Origin: Schizochytrium sp. CCTCC M209059
Taxonomy: Eukaryota > Sar > Bigyra > Thraustochytrida > Thraustochytriidae
Assembly: GCA_000818945.1 (NCBI GenBank)
Contig: KN805372.1
Location: 1,097,401-1,161,400, forward strand
Direction of reading: 5' to 3'
Length of the DNA stretch: 64,000 bases
The notes beneath the pieces were generated by a model. It ran no database searches. It worked only from the letters and a program-made list of their open reading frames with translations, and had not been told where the DNA came from. The number at the start of each line of letters is the position of its first letter. Within the stretch, counting starts at the first letter, position 1. The position numbers and the translations under genes are program-made. Shown here one piece after another: positions 19,175 through 30,025 of this stretch.

Positions 19175-22100
19175 ATGAAAGTCGTCGGCTTGTGGCTAGC
19201 CCCGCTCGTCGTGGTCAGCGCGCTGCTGTCGTTCACAGGGGTTGATGCAAGTCCTCTTCAACGGACGTATGAGCGCGAGTTTACCGCGTCAGATGGATAC
19301 GTCAACTTTGGCGCGGTGCTCGCCGAGTTTGCCGTGGCATCCAGGCACTTGCGAAATGGCAAACTCGACTACAAGGGCCCACTCGATATTGAAAAAGAGC
19401 TCCACGTAGAGCGAGCAAAAATTTCCTTTGCGAGGCGCCTTCGCGACAGCTTCCGCTCCAGATACCCAGAAAGGGTCTCTGAGGATATTTCGGTTGAGCA
19501 AGAGTACAAAGTTCTGCCTTATTTTGTGTCTCCAGACGTTGCGCGCCGGCTCCAGGCAGAGGGTTTCGATACAGCGCTCAATCCATCAAAGGACGAGATC
19601 GCTGCTCGTGATGAGCACCAACTCGAGACCTTGCAGCCCCGCGCGCCACATGGACGGCGACTTTTTGAGTTCCCTATCCTCTGTGACTCTTCCACTGGGG
19701 AATGTTCAACGGAATGGGTGTGCTGGTCCATTTCCATTGCGCTCAACGGTCTCAACATGGAGGAAACCTGCAATCTCCTCGAAAAGGTGCAAACGATCGC
19801 AGACGGCTCATGGACGATCGACGACTGGCTCAAGGAAATTCCCAACTTTATCGATCTACTCAAAGACCTCGATGGCATTGCGGGGATCATCTCTACGTCA
19901 GCGTGCGCAGCCACCGCCACAGACTTCTCCGCCTACTCTCAATACGGAGACGAGGCGGTCTTTTATTACCCCAAGGCAATCTGCCTGGACGTCACCGTAT
20001 TCCGTGGCTGCATGCTCGAGCTTCTCCTCATTATTGGATTTCCTCTCGTGGACGAAATTCAGCAGTTTCTGCCGACCGATGTGGTTGACATCCTTGAACA
20101 AATTCAAGGTCTCCTCGAATCCATTCATGTCGGCATTGTGAACATTTGCGTCTCGATGAAGCAGATTGGCCTACTTGGTGACGGCTCACTGCTCACCTTT
20201 GTCGAGTCCTGGGAGGAGCTCTTCACGCTCGCCCAAGGAAGCACCACGACAACCAAATTGGAGCTTCTTCTCGACGTCGTTGGTCAAATGACATCATGGG
20301 ACCTCATCAACGACTACCTCCCGGCGTTCCCCGCAGCGTGCGCAAAACCTTTGGCTACCGCGGCGCGAAGCGCCTACGAGCAGGTGTTTGGCCCCAATGC
20401 CGTGTCCTCCGACCAGCTCCCAGCTGCAATCTGCGCTTCGATCGGGGAGACCACCGCGCTCGACTGTCTCACCATCATTGCCACCAACATTGACGAGATC
20501 GAATGGATGTCCTCTGCGCTCGGAAATGGCCATCTGCATGAGCTTAGCGAGGAGGTTGTTCCTTCGCTGTGCTCGGTGCTTTCTGATTTGAGTAATTTGT
20601 CCCCCAGCGACATCTTCGCGCAAATACCTCTCCTTTTGCGCGTGTACAAGCGCCTCAGTCTAGATCTGCTCTCCTCCATCCTGCCTGGTGTCCACGACAC
20701 CCTGATCGACTGCGCCGAGCCCTTTGCCACGCTGGCCGAGGAAGCAGAGGCCGCTTTGGACGATACGCGGGCGATGATACAGCTCGTTTGCAGCGATAGC
20801 GTCAACAACAACAAGTGTTTTGTCAGCCTTTCCGACGGCGTTGACCAGATCGGATTCGCACAAGAAGTCGTTGGTCAAGGAACGCTAAAGACCGTCATCA
20901 CCCAGACGCTTCCCGGAGCATGTGAAATTACAAATGCAGTCCTCGCTGAAGATGATCTTAGCATTTCCACAATTCTTGCCCAGCTTCCAGCCATTGTTGA
21001 ATGGTATGCAAGTGTGAGCAAGATTGACGCTTTTAGCGATTACGTTCCTGCGTGGCCTGAGGAGACGTGCTCGTCAGAGGTCATTACGAACCTGACGCAA
21101 GACCTGCTCGAGGGCGTTGAGGACTCGAGTGTGCTGCCCAGCAAGCTGTGTAGTCTCTCATCCGGGCAAGCTCAGGCTTGTATGCTCAGCATTGGCGAGT
21201 CTCTTGAAAACAGCGAACTGGTCCGGTCTCTCTTTGTTTCTTCGGTCACCTCCGCAGGACCGAATGCAACGTTTTACGCGCTCTTCCACGAAGCTTTCCC
21301 AAGCGTCTGCAACGCCGTCAATGGGGCCAATATTAGTGTTGAGGATCTCGTTCGCTCGATCCCTGGGGTGCTCGCTGTCGTCGCGGCGCTCGATATCGTC
21401 CCGCTTCGTCAGCAATTCCCCGATATCCATGCGCTGCTTGCTGATCGAGTTTGCACAGCACAATTCGAAAAGTTCGGTTCCTGGATTGCCGACATCATCG
21501 CCGGTAATGATAAGAACACTGTGAACCGGATCTGTTCGCGAATTGGAAAGAACCAGTGCCTGATTGATCTCTCGCGCGCCGTGGATAGTATCGAGTTCGT
21601 TCGCGAGCAGATTGGAAAAGGGACGCTCGAGCTGATTGTCGACGATCTCGTTCCCCAGACGTGCCGCGATCTCAAGAGCGCCGCAGGCACCTTCTCTATC
21701 GACACGCTCGTGGAGAGCCTTCCCAGTCTCCTTTCAGTCTTTGACGAGCTCACCGCTGTCAGTGTCGATGGTTCCGATGACGCCGACGCAGTGTACCCGC
21801 TTCAAGCGTATCTGCCCCAAATTCCGCGCGACGCAAGCTGCCGCGCAGGCTTTCAAACCATCGCAGGTGACCTTGTCAACTTTGTGTATAAAGATGATGC
21901 GACGCTGGGGACGCTCATGACGCAGATGTGTGTCACTTGGCTGGACGCAGGCTATTATACCTGTCTTGAGAGCCTCGGTGCAGAAATTGATCAAGTCCCT
22001 CTCCTTGTTGATCTTTTGGGCGCTGAGGGCGTAGTGCAGGCGATTCCAAACACCCTGCTTCCCAGCGCATGTGCCATCCTCCAGCCAGAACTACCACTCA

Positions 22101-25100
22101 TGGAATCTGTCGCGCTCGTCATTGAGAAACTTCCCGAGATTATCAGTCTGTATGCAGACTTGCAGCCGAACACGCTTCTCCCAGGCTTTGTCAAGGAATA
22201 CTTGCCGCCTTTTCCCACGGAGAACTGCACAGACGAGGTGATTTCGTTGCTGCAGACGCATCTGTCCGAGGTCGTTGGCGACCATTCGCTCGCGCTGCAA
22301 ATTTTGTGTCACGATCTGGAAACCTCGGAGCGGGCTTGCCTGGTCGCCATTGGGGATGGAATCGACCAGGCCGACGCCCTTCAAGAAGCCGTGGGCCTTT
22401 CAGACGGATTTCTACAGTCTGTAGTGCAGACAGAGATCCCGCGAGCATGCAAGATTATTGGCAACGAACTTGCTTCCGTCGACGTCACGAACCTGCTGAC
22501 CAAAATTCCAGAAATCCTCAACTTTATCTCTTCGCTCAAGGAAACCATGCCTACGGTTCTGGCGCAATACGTTCCAGTCATACCGCATGAGACTTGTGAC
22601 GCGTCTTACGCCTCTGTATCAGCGAAATTTACTGCCAATCCGCAGCCTCTCGCCGTGTGTGATTTAGACGACCAGGAAGTCGAGTGCGTCGCTCTGCTCG
22701 GCGACGCTGTCGACGACGTTGACATGCTCCGCGAGCTCATCGGAGGACGCGGACTCATTCGCTACACTGTCACGACAGTAAGGACAGAGGCCTGCGAGGC
22801 CATCGGCCACATTTCCGATATGGCGCTTGTGGATCTTGCCGATCAGATCCCTCAGGCGTTCGAAATTCTCAACACCCTGAACAACTTTACTCTGCTCGAT
22901 TCGTACATTCCCGACATGCCCAGCACATGTGTAAGGGAGATCCCAAGTGTCGCAAATCAACTTGCACTGACAGTGCAGGAGACGCAAGGAAGCAGTACCG
23001 ACCTTGAGGAGGCCATCGTCGGAACTCTTTGTTCCCTGGAAGAAGATGCCAAAACGTGCCTGGCGGATTTGGGATACAACCTCGCGCAAGTAGAGTGGAT
23101 TGCCAGTATCGTTCCCAACACGCATGCCATTGCCCTCGACCTTCTTAAACTTTTGCCTCTGGCATGCGCTCTTTTCGACGACCAGAGTGCGTTTCCGGGC
23201 GCCGATGAAGTGCTCACATTTCTGCCAGCCGCCGTCTCTCTCGTCGACTCTCTGCGAGACATTTCCTTTGTCGAGCCCTACCTTCCCGATATCACGGATG
23301 ATTGCATGGACGTCTACGGGCTGCTCGCTGCGGAGCTATCGCCAGTAGGCGTTGCTGGGATTCCATCGGTACTGTGCGGAATGCCCAACGCAACCAAGAC
23401 GTGTTTCCGGGAGATCTCTTGGCCCGCTGTAATCCCTGATGGTGTTGCCGTCTCGGTCGTAGATACGCTACCAACGGCCTGCGCTGCGGCAACGTCAATC
23501 GGTGACCTCGATTTCAATTCCATTTTGACAAGCATTCCACTGATTCTCGACCTCGTCGACGAGCTCCATGAAATTGACGCCTTGAGCGCCTACATTCCCA
23601 ACATAGACAGCAACTGCACGTCGCTATTCAAGACTTCGCTCGTCCCCCGGTTCGAAAACGACGGCGTGGTCGAGGGGACCTGTGGAATTACCTCTGCAGA
23701 GCAGCTCTGCGTCGTTGATCTGGTGGACCGAATTCTGGACGTCTCACTCATTGCTGACCTCGCAAGTCAGCAACTCCAAACCGATGACCCAGATAGCCTC
23801 AAAGTTCTCGTCTCGACCCTCTTTGCGACGCTGCCTCGCGCATGCGCAATCGTTGACGGCGTCGATGTGCTTGGCAATGTGTTTTTGGCTCTTGATGACA
23901 TGATTAGCATTCTCGAGCAGCTCCGCGAATTCAAGGCTTTTGCCTCGGTGGTGCCTTCATTGGATGCCTCGTGCGCGGCAGAATTTCGGTTAACCTTGGC
24001 CAGTGTGCAGGCTTCAGAGGCTGCGCAGACCAACGCCGTGGCGCTCTTGCCGCGCACAGTATGCGGGGTCGTCCTCGGGGATGCTGCGCTTGGGACTTGT
24101 CTGCAAGATATCGGCGCTCAGCTCGATGCCGGACCTCTCGCGGGCGATGGCGATTTGTCCATCGAAACGATCGTAAAGGTCTTTGTCGAGAAGATTCTTC
24201 CGCTCATTTGCGGTGTGATTGAACGTGTTATCGACGATGAGGGCACGCTGAACATCACAAATGTTGTCCTCAGTCTCCCCGACATTGCAGAAATCTACGC
24301 TAATGCCGCCGCCGCGGCTGGCCCGGCGTACCTTCCGGCATTCCCTGAACAAGACTGCTCACGAAACGTCTTAACTTCGATCGCGAAAGCTATCAACAGC
24401 GGTGACGTGCTCAAGGTTCTCTGCGCAGGCCTGACGAACCCAGACAAGGTCTGCGTGCGCAGTCTCGGATCAACCCTGGACCAGGTGAGCTTTGTGAGCT
24501 CGATGATGGGAAGATCGAACCTCATTCGCGAGCTTTTGGGAGAGCCGATGGACGCAGCGTGCTCAGCACTTTCCTTTGACACGGGTGTCGATGTGACGAG
24601 TATCCTGGGTCACGTGGACGCGATATTAGTCGCTGTAGACGCGGCCAATCGTCTTGTGCCAAGTCTTGTTGCTGACTTTCTCCCGGAAATTCCCGGAGGT
24701 GAGTGTTTGACGGTTTCCTTTCCGCGCATCAGCGTTCTTTTGGCCGACTTCAAGGTGGAGAAGCTCTGCCGAATGAAAAGTGCGGACCGCGAATGTGTTG
24801 CCTTGCTAGGCGACAACCTTGAAACGACGCCGCTCGTACGCGACATGCTGTACGGAGACCTTGACGTAACAACTACCAACACGTCGCTTGTTCGCTCCGT
24901 CATGGAAGCGCTGCCACTCACGCTGTGCTCGGCTCTTGATGAGCTTGGGGCAGTCGAGTTCGACGGTGTCATTGCAGCGATTCCGCATGCTTTTACGCTC
25001 ATGCGAACCCTTTACGGATATCCGGCTCTGCGTGCATATGTGCCATGGGTCCCCAATGTCTGTCTGGAGACCGTCGAAGACACGACGACTCGCCTTTCGT

Positions 25101-28100
25101 CAAATGTGGACGACCCTTTGGAAGCCATGTGCGGACTCACAACGCCCGAAACAAAATGCCTGGTGGGTCTTGGTGCCTCTCTTGACGCGACGAATTTGAC
25201 GGCCGGGGTCGAGGATCTCCTCAACGCGACTTTAGGCCTCGTGCCGACCGTATGTGATACGCTTCAGGCAGAGTCGATCGACACAAGTGACTTGTTGCGA
25301 TATCTTCCATCATTGTTCATGCTCTTCGAAAAAGTAGATGTGGTCGCGCAAAGTTTGGACCTGTACGATGTCACGATCGGAGAGACATGTCACGTTCGGC
25401 TGCAAGCGATAGCGACACGGCTGAGCGCGACAGGAGCTGTCGATGCGCTGCCAGCCGAGTTGTGCAATTCAACCTCGTCAGACTTTGTTTGCATGCGCAC
25501 AGCATCGCAAGCCATTGAGCAGCTCCCTCTAGTAAAGGACACAGTTCCGGAAGGTCTTTTAGCCAATGTGTTGACGCTGATGGAAACGACGGTGTGCGAG
25601 GTGCTCTCTTCCTCTGAAGACACGGACTATCTCGGCTTCGTCTCGGCTCTCCCGGAGCTTGTGGAGATTCTGGACCAGCTTGAGGAGATGGACATGATGT
25701 CTTCGTACCTGCCCGTGTTTTCTGACGAGTGCAAGACACTCTTTGCAGGAAGTATCACGACGAAGCTCGAAGAAGGTGTTGCTCTCGCCAAAGAGCAGGG
25801 ATTGCTGCGCATTTCCGGCTCGCTTGACTTTTCTGGTCTGACGGGAATTCTGTGTGCCTTCAATGACGAAGAGGACCAATGTTTTCGCGATGTTGCGCAC
25901 GCCGTAGTCGCTACGCCAATGATGGCTTCACTATCGAGCTCGCTTGGGGAAGACTATACGCTGAGCGAAATTGTGGAAAGCGCGTTTCGAATTCGCGAGC
26001 GCGCTTGCTCGCTTTTCAACGAGCTTGGCAGTCTGAGCTCTGCGTCTCTGTTCTACTCGCTCCGGGACGTGCTTCACATCATCGATGAGCTCCAGAATTT
26101 CCCGGTGGTCAGCGAGTACGTGCCAGAATTTCGCGAGTCGTGCCTTGACCCCATTGACGATCTGAGCGATGCCATTTCCTCAGGGATATCAACCGTGAGC
26201 ACAGTGTGCTCCTTGAATGCCACGGAGACCGGCTGTCTGGTCCATCTTGCGCATCAGCTGGACACAATTTCCCAAGTTCGGTTCATGTTCTCTCTATTCG
26301 GCGGCGAAGCCTACGAATCTATTGAGGCCTTCGTCCGTTCTCTGCTCTATGAAGTGATTGATCCGTCTTGTGCGCTCATGTCGGACATGGGCGTAGGCAT
26401 GGAGGGCATCAACCTTTCCGAGTTTATTTTCAAGATTCCTGACTTTGTGGATGCGCTCCGTACAATGAAGACGATGCCCTTTATCGATGAGTTGGCGCCC
26501 CAAGTGGGCGAAGAATGTCTGGCGGAGCTGGAGGGTGTAGTTCCAGCAAGCGCGTCGCGGACGAGCGAGATCGATGGTGTCACTTTCGTGTGTGGATCTT
26601 CGCAACAAGTTCGCATGTGCGTGCAGGAACTGAATGATGCCTTTGAGGAGATTGACTTTATTGGCAAGCACATTCCGGACGGGGTGGTCGAGGCCTTTAT
26701 CGCGAGTCTCGACAGCGGCTGCAAGCTGTTTTTGAGCGACGGCCTGGATCAAGCTTCGTTTTTCGAGAATGAGATGCCTGTTTTGATGCGCAATGCGGGC
26801 ATCATTGCCGGGGTTCAGGACAGTTGCCTTGTCTTGTCGAATACCACAGAGGTCTGCTCTCTCGGTGACGACTGCTTGCGCGAGTACATTGCCAAGCTTT
26901 CGATCGTGCCCTTGCTTGGTAAATTTATACCATCTTGGGCGTCTGACGCTGTTGTGGATCTATGTGCTGTGCAGTCCGGGGAATCGACCATGAATGTCTT
27001 TATTGAAACGCACCTCGCAAGCATCATCGACTCTGTCTTGGGCGGCCATGAGTGCGCGGAGAGCGAGATCGACACGAGCACGCCGTCGCGCGTATGTTCC
27101 AGTCTTGGTCCTGCGTGTGTTCAAGAGCTGGCGGATAACTTGCCAAGCCTGGCGCCCGATGGTCTCGATGAGCTCTTGGTCGCCACATGCAGCCTCTTTG
27201 CGTCGGAGGACGGCGGGGAGACGGTGTTTTCTTTGCTCCCTTACCTTGGTTCCCTTCTTGACGTTTTAGCCTTTGTGCTGGGCTACCCGTCGGACACGTG
27301 CGCTGTGCAAATCAAGGCAAACGTTCTCGTCGATGATTTTGACGCAATCAAGTTCTGCTACGGGCTCGACTCGGAGTGTACGACCGAGGTGGTCAAGACA
27401 ATGCGTAGTCTTCCTTTCGTGGGTGCCTATCTACCAATAGGCACGGATCAGCTCATTGGCGTCTTGTGCGGTGTCCTCAAGGACGAAGAGAGCCTTTCGT
27501 CACTCATGGAACACATTCCAACGCTCTTGGATATCCTTGCCGAGATATTCTTGGGCGGGCATCTCGACCTGACCGAGGCGTGCCAAGCAGAAATCACAGA
27601 GTACGTCATTGACGAACGTTCTGGAACGGTCAACGTACGAAACTTGTGTGTGCTGGACGACACTTGTACGGCAAGCGTGATACATTCACTTCAGGAGCTG
27701 CCCTTGGTTGGCGAGTACGTCCCGGATACGGTGGGAGAGGTTTTGCAGGACGCTTGTGTCCTGCAGGGTTCTACGGACGGGAGCAACTACGTCGAAGTGT
27801 CCGAAGACGCCGAGAGCAACTTTATGAAGCTGCTGCCCAGGATCCTTGATCTTTTGGGTCGGGTTCTGGGTGACCAAGTCGCCCCTGGAGACGAGAGTGA
27901 GGCAAACCGTCTCTTGGAGAGCACAATCAACACGACGCAGCTCAGTTGCGGTACCATGCTGGTGAGTTTCGCTGCAAAGCACAACGAAACATTCTCTACG
28001 AGAGATTTTTGCTCAGAGGTGACCCCTGCATGTGTGCAGTACTCCATGGAGAAGCTGTCGACCCTCCCTATCGTGAACGAATTTTTGCAGCCCCGCACAG

Positions 28101-29935
28101 GCGAGGTACTGGGTACGACCTGTGCAATTATGAATGCGACTTCGCGCGAAGTTGCAATGAGCCGGATCCCGCAGCTTATGTCCTCGACAGCGAGTCTGCT
28201 CGACCTCGAGGAGGGCTGTGCTGCAGAAGTGGAGGAGGCTGCGGCGCTGTTTAAGAGTCGTGGCGGAGCTCTTGACGGTCGCACTCTATGCGCCAAATCG
28301 CCTTCTACGGGCTGCCTGGAGAGTCTTGCATCAAAGCTTACGGAGCTTGCATTCGCCGGAAAGTACGTGCCCGCGCATCTGGATACACTGATCAAGGAAA
28401 CGTGCTCGCTTCTGGTTGATGAAGACGTCGAATCCAGAAAATCGCTGGCCCTCTATCTCGAGGAGGAGGGACCCAAGTTGCTACAAATTACTGCGTTCAT
28501 GGCAGGCGTGGATGCAAGTTGCGCGAATGATTTTGCGCTCTTGGCCGACATCTCGCTCACCTCGATGTGCAGCAGACCGGAATGCCTGTCACGGCTTGCC
28601 TCCGGACTCGAGACCACGCCACTTGTAGGCGACTACTTGCCCAAGGGTCTGGCGCCGCTCTTTGACGGCGTTTGCGCCTTTGCAACTCAGGCGAGCGACT
28701 GGACGACTTTTGCGCAAGATACCCTATCCAAGCTCATTTACATTGTTGCAGAGAGCGTGACTGGTGATGCAGCTTGCGCAGCGCAGCTTGAGCGGCTCGC
28801 GCTGGACTTGGTGAGTGGCTCGACATATCTCTCTGTACCGGTGGAGAGTTTGTGCCACATCTCGGACAGCTGTTTGAATACTTTGGTCTCTGATCTCACC
28901 ACGCTCCCTCTGTGGGGCAACTTTTTGCCAGTGGAGACTGGAGACGTCATTGAGGGCGTCTGCGAATATGCTGCTTTGGACCTGGACAGCTTGAGCGATA
29001 TGGATATTCTTATCAATACGCTCAACAAACATTGGGCTGTGCTCATGGAGCTGGTGCTGAATATGGTGGACCTTGAGGACGAGGATTGCGTCGCCTCGCT
29101 GAAAAGTCAGTCTACGGCGTGCGCGAATGAGGGACAATGTCTAAATGCTGTGGTGAGTGCATATCAGACTCAATTGCCCCTTGTAGCTCAGCTCTTCCCT
29201 GCCAATGCTGATCTGGCAATCGCAAATGTGTGCCAACTCGCGCGCAGCTCCAAGGACGACATCGTTGAAGTCATGTACAAGAAGGGGGGTGTTTTGGACA
29301 GTCTGATTCTGTGGCTTCCGGCTGACGCCTTGGCTTCGACGGACGATTGCGCGTCACGCTTTGAGAAAGCCGCTGCGCTTCCCGAAGCAGGAACGCCAGG
29401 GTCCTGGCAAAAGGTATTGTCGTGCACTGTAGGTGGCGACTGCCTGCAGCCTGTTGCGCGTAAGATGCTCAAATTGTCCAGCATGGAAGTTACGGAGGCG
29501 GAAATGGCCCTCTTTGAGACTGTTCTGATTGACCAGCCGTGCGGGGAAGGATCCACTGTTGGCGACGGTGACGGAGACGGCAACGATGACGGAAGTAGCT
29601 CTTCGGAGGATTCCAAGGGCATGAATATCTCGCTCAAAGCACTCAAGGGTGCATCGATTGCTGCAGGCGCACTCCTACTTGTGTCTGTGCTTTTCTTTGC
29701 ACTGAACATGCGTCGTGAGAGCAAGATTGCGTCGGCAAGTAGACGGCCTGACGTCCTGAGCCGACGGGTATCACAGTCCATCATTCCGCATGGTCTCGAG
29801 CAAGACTACGACGCTGGCGTAGGGCACCGAGATGCTGACGTCAGCCACGACGACGATGCGTTTGACGCTTCTTCTGATGGGGATGAGGACGAGTACGATG
29901 ACGAGCCCATGCAGCTTCATGCCCGCAGGGCTTAG
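19175..29935 (+). CDS. Giant secreted/type I membrane protein of about 30 four-cysteine repeats
   Basis: 3,586 residues in one uninterrupted exon from ATG 19175. Residues 1-26 form a signal peptide (KVVGLWLAPLVVVSALLSF core). A charged spacer follows, then a tandem array from Cys170 to about Cys3417. Each unit has four Cys: a close pair, a third about 30-40 residues later after a hydrophobic helix, and a fourth after a second helix, often following a YLP-x-[IF]-P-like motif. Early units are about 105-130 residues with mostly C-x7-C pairs. From Cys2561 on they shorten to about 80-100 residues with mostly C-x4-C pairs. N-x-S/T sequons are frequent. An Asp/Gly/Ser-rich stalk precedes one transmembrane helix (about 3492-3513), then a basic stop-transfer and an acidic tail. 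I recognise no named family. The pattern is not the six-Cys saposin fold. A cell-surface adhesion or matrix role is inference. Confidence 0.9.
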   Translation: MKVVGLWLAPLVVVSALLSFTGVDASPLQRTYEREFTASDGYVNFGAVLAEFAVASRHLRNGKLDYKGPLDIEKELHVERAKISFARRLRDSFRSRYPERVSEDISVEQEYKVLPYFVSPDVARRLQAEGFDTALNPSKDEIAARDEHQLETLQPRAPHGRRLFEFPILCDSSTGECSTEWVCWSISIALNGLNMEETCNLLEKVQTIADGSWTIDDWLKEIPNFIDLLKDLDGIAGIISTSACAATATDFSAYSQYGDEAVFYYPKAICLDVTVFRGCMLELLLIIGFPLVDEIQQFLPTDVVDILEQIQGLLESIHVGIVNICVSMKQIGLLGDGSLLTFVESWEELFTLAQGSTTTTKLELLLDVVGQMTSWDLINDYLPAFPAACAKPLATAARSAYEQVFGPNAVSSDQLPAAICASIGETTALDCLTIIATNIDEIEWMSSALGNGHLHELSEEVVPSLCSVLSDLSNLSPSDIFAQIPLLLRVYKRLSLDLLSSILPGVHDTLIDCAEPFATLAEEAEAALDDTRAMIQLVCSDSVNNNKCFVSLSDGVDQIGFAQEVVGQGTLKTVITQTLPGACEITNAVLAEDDLSISTILAQLPAIVEWYASVSKIDAFSDYVPAWPEETCSSEVITNLTQDLLEGVEDSSVLPSKLCSLSSGQAQACMLSIGESLENSELVRSLFVSSVTSAGPNATFYALFHEAFPSVCNAVNGANISVEDLVRSIPGVLAVVAALDIVPLRQQFPDIHALLADRVCTAQFEKFGSWIADIIAGNDKNTVNRICSRIGKNQCLIDLSRAVDSIEFVREQIGKGTLELIVDDLVPQTCRDLKSAAGTFSIDTLVESLPSLLSVFDELTAVSVDGSDDADAVYPLQAYLPQIPRDASCRAGFQTIAGDLVNFVYKDDATLGTLMTQMCVTWLDAGYYTCLESLGAEIDQVPLLVDLLGAEGVVQAIPNTLLPSACAILQPELPLMESVALVIEKLPEIISLYADLQPNTLLPGFVKEYLPPFPTENCTDEVISLLQTHLSEVVGDHSLALQILCHDLETSERACLVAIGDGIDQADALQEAVGLSDGFLQSVVQTEIPRACKIIGNELASVDVTNLLTKIPEILNFISSLKETMPTVLAQYVPVIPHETCDASYASVSAKFTANPQPLAVCDLDDQEVECVALLGDAVDDVDMLRELIGGRGLIRYTVTTVRTEACEAIGHISDMALVDLADQIPQAFEILNTLNNFTLLDSYIPDMPSTCVREIPSVANQLALTVQETQGSSTDLEEAIVGTLCSLEEDAKTCLADLGYNLAQVEWIASIVPNTHAIALDLLKLLPLACALFDDQSAFPGADEVLTFLPAAVSLVDSLRDISFVEPYLPDITDDCMDVYGLLAAELSPVGVAGIPSVLCGMPNATKTCFREISWPAVIPDGVAVSVVDTLPTACAAATSIGDLDFNSILTSIPLILDLVDELHEIDALSAYIPNIDSNCTSLFKTSLVPRFENDGVVEGTCGITSAEQLCVVDLVDRILDVSLIADLASQQLQTDDPDSLKVLVSTLFATLPRACAIVDGVDVLGNVFLALDDMISILEQLREFKAFASVVPSLDASCAAEFRLTLASVQASEAAQTNAVALLPRTVCGVVLGDAALGTCLQDIGAQLDAGPLAGDGDLSIETIVKVFVEKILPLICGVIERVIDDEGTLNITNVVLSLPDIAEIYANAAAAAGPAYLPAFPEQDCSRNVLTSIAKAINSGDVLKVLCAGLTNPDKVCVRSLGSTLDQVSFVSSMMGRSNLIRELLGEPMDAACSALSFDTGVDVTSILGHVDAILVAVDAANRLVPSLVADFLPEIPGGECLTVSFPRISVLLADFKVEKLCRMKSADRECVALLGDNLETTPLVRDMLYGDLDVTTTNTSLVRSVMEALPLTLCSALDELGAVEFDGVIAAIPHAFTLMRTLYGYPALRAYVPWVPNVCLETVEDTTTRLSSNVDDPLEAMCGLTTPETKCLVGLGASLDATNLTAGVEDLLNATLGLVPTVCDTLQAESIDTSDLLRYLPSLFMLFEKVDVVAQSLDLYDVTIGETCHVRLQAIATRLSATGAVDALPAELCNSTSSDFVCMRTASQAIEQLPLVKDTVPEGLLANVLTLMETTVCEVLSSSEDTDYLGFVSALPELVEILDQLEEMDMMSSYLPVFSDECKTLFAGSITTKLEEGVALAKEQGLLRISGSLDFSGLTGILCAFNDEEDQCFRDVAHAVVATPMMASLSSSLGEDYTLSEIVESAFRIRERACSLFNELGSLSSASLFYSLRDVLHIIDELQNFPVVSEYVPEFRESCLDPIDDLSDAISSGISTVSTVCSLNATETGCLVHLAHQLDTISQVRFMFSLFGGEAYESIEAFVRSLLYEVIDPSCALMSDMGVGMEGINLSEFIFKIPDFVDALRTMKTMPFIDELAPQVGEECLAELEGVVPASASRTSEIDGVTFVCGSSQQVRMCVQELNDAFEEIDFIGKHIPDGVVEAFIASLDSGCKLFLSDGLDQASFFENEMPVLMRNAGIIAGVQDSCLVLSNTTEVCSLGDDCLREYIAKLSIVPLLGKFIPSWASDAVVDLCAVQSGESTMNVFIETHLASIIDSVLGGHECAESEIDTSTPSRVCSSLGPACVQELADNLPSLAPDGLDELLVATCSLFASEDGGETVFSLLPYLGSLLDVLAFVLGYPSDTCAVQIKANVLVDDFDAIKFCYGLDSECTTEVVKTMRSLPFVGAYLPIGTDQLIGVLCGVLKDEESLSSLMEHIPTLLDILAEIFLGGHLDLTEACQAEITEYVIDERSGTVNVRNLCVLDDTCTASVIHSLQELPLVGEYVPDTVGEVLQDACVLQGSTDGSNYVEVSEDAESNFMKLLPRILDLLGRVLGDQVAPGDESEANRLLESTINTTQLSCGTMLVSFAAKHNETFSTRDFCSEVTPACVQYSMEKLSTLPIVNEFLQPRTGEVLGTTCAIMNATSREVAMSRIPQLMSSTASLLDLEEGCAAEVEEAAALFKSRGGALDGRTLCAKSPSTGCLESLASKLTELAFAGKYVPAHLDTLIKETCSLLVDEDVESRKSLALYLEEEGPKLLQITAFMAGVDASCANDFALLADISLTSMCSRPECLSRLASGLETTPLVGDYLPKGLAPLFDGVCAFATQASDWTTFAQDTLSKLIYIVAESVTGDAACAAQLERLALDLVSGSTYLSVPVESLCHISDSCLNTLVSDLTTLPLWGNFLPVETGDVIEGVCEYAALDLDSLSDMDILINTLNKHWAVLMELVLNMVDLEDEDCVASLKSQSTACANEGQCLNAVVSAYQTQLPLVAQLFPANADLAIANVCQLARSSKDDIVEVMYKKGGVLDSLILWLPADALASTDDCASRFEKAAALPEAGTPGSWQKVLSCTVGGDCLQPVARKMLKLSSMEVTEAEMALFETVLIDQPCGEGSTVGDGDGDGNDDGSSSSEDSKGMNISLKALKGASIAAGALLLVSVLFFALNMRRESKIASASRRPDVLSRRVSQSIIPHGLEQDYDAGVGHRDADVSHDDDAFDASSDGDEDEYDDEPMQLHARRA

Positions 29936-30025
29936 ATAAAAAATATATATTCGTCATCGCTTTGTAATGATCGCATGCGGGATTTTGCCTATTTGGACGA
30001 GGAGGGAGAAGGAGGGGGAAGGGAG

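Noticed and set aside
19682..29500. Saposin-like or cysteine-knot identity for the giant repeats
   Set aside because: Saposins have six Cys in a fixed order and knots have closer spacing; these units have four Cys with two long helical gaps.
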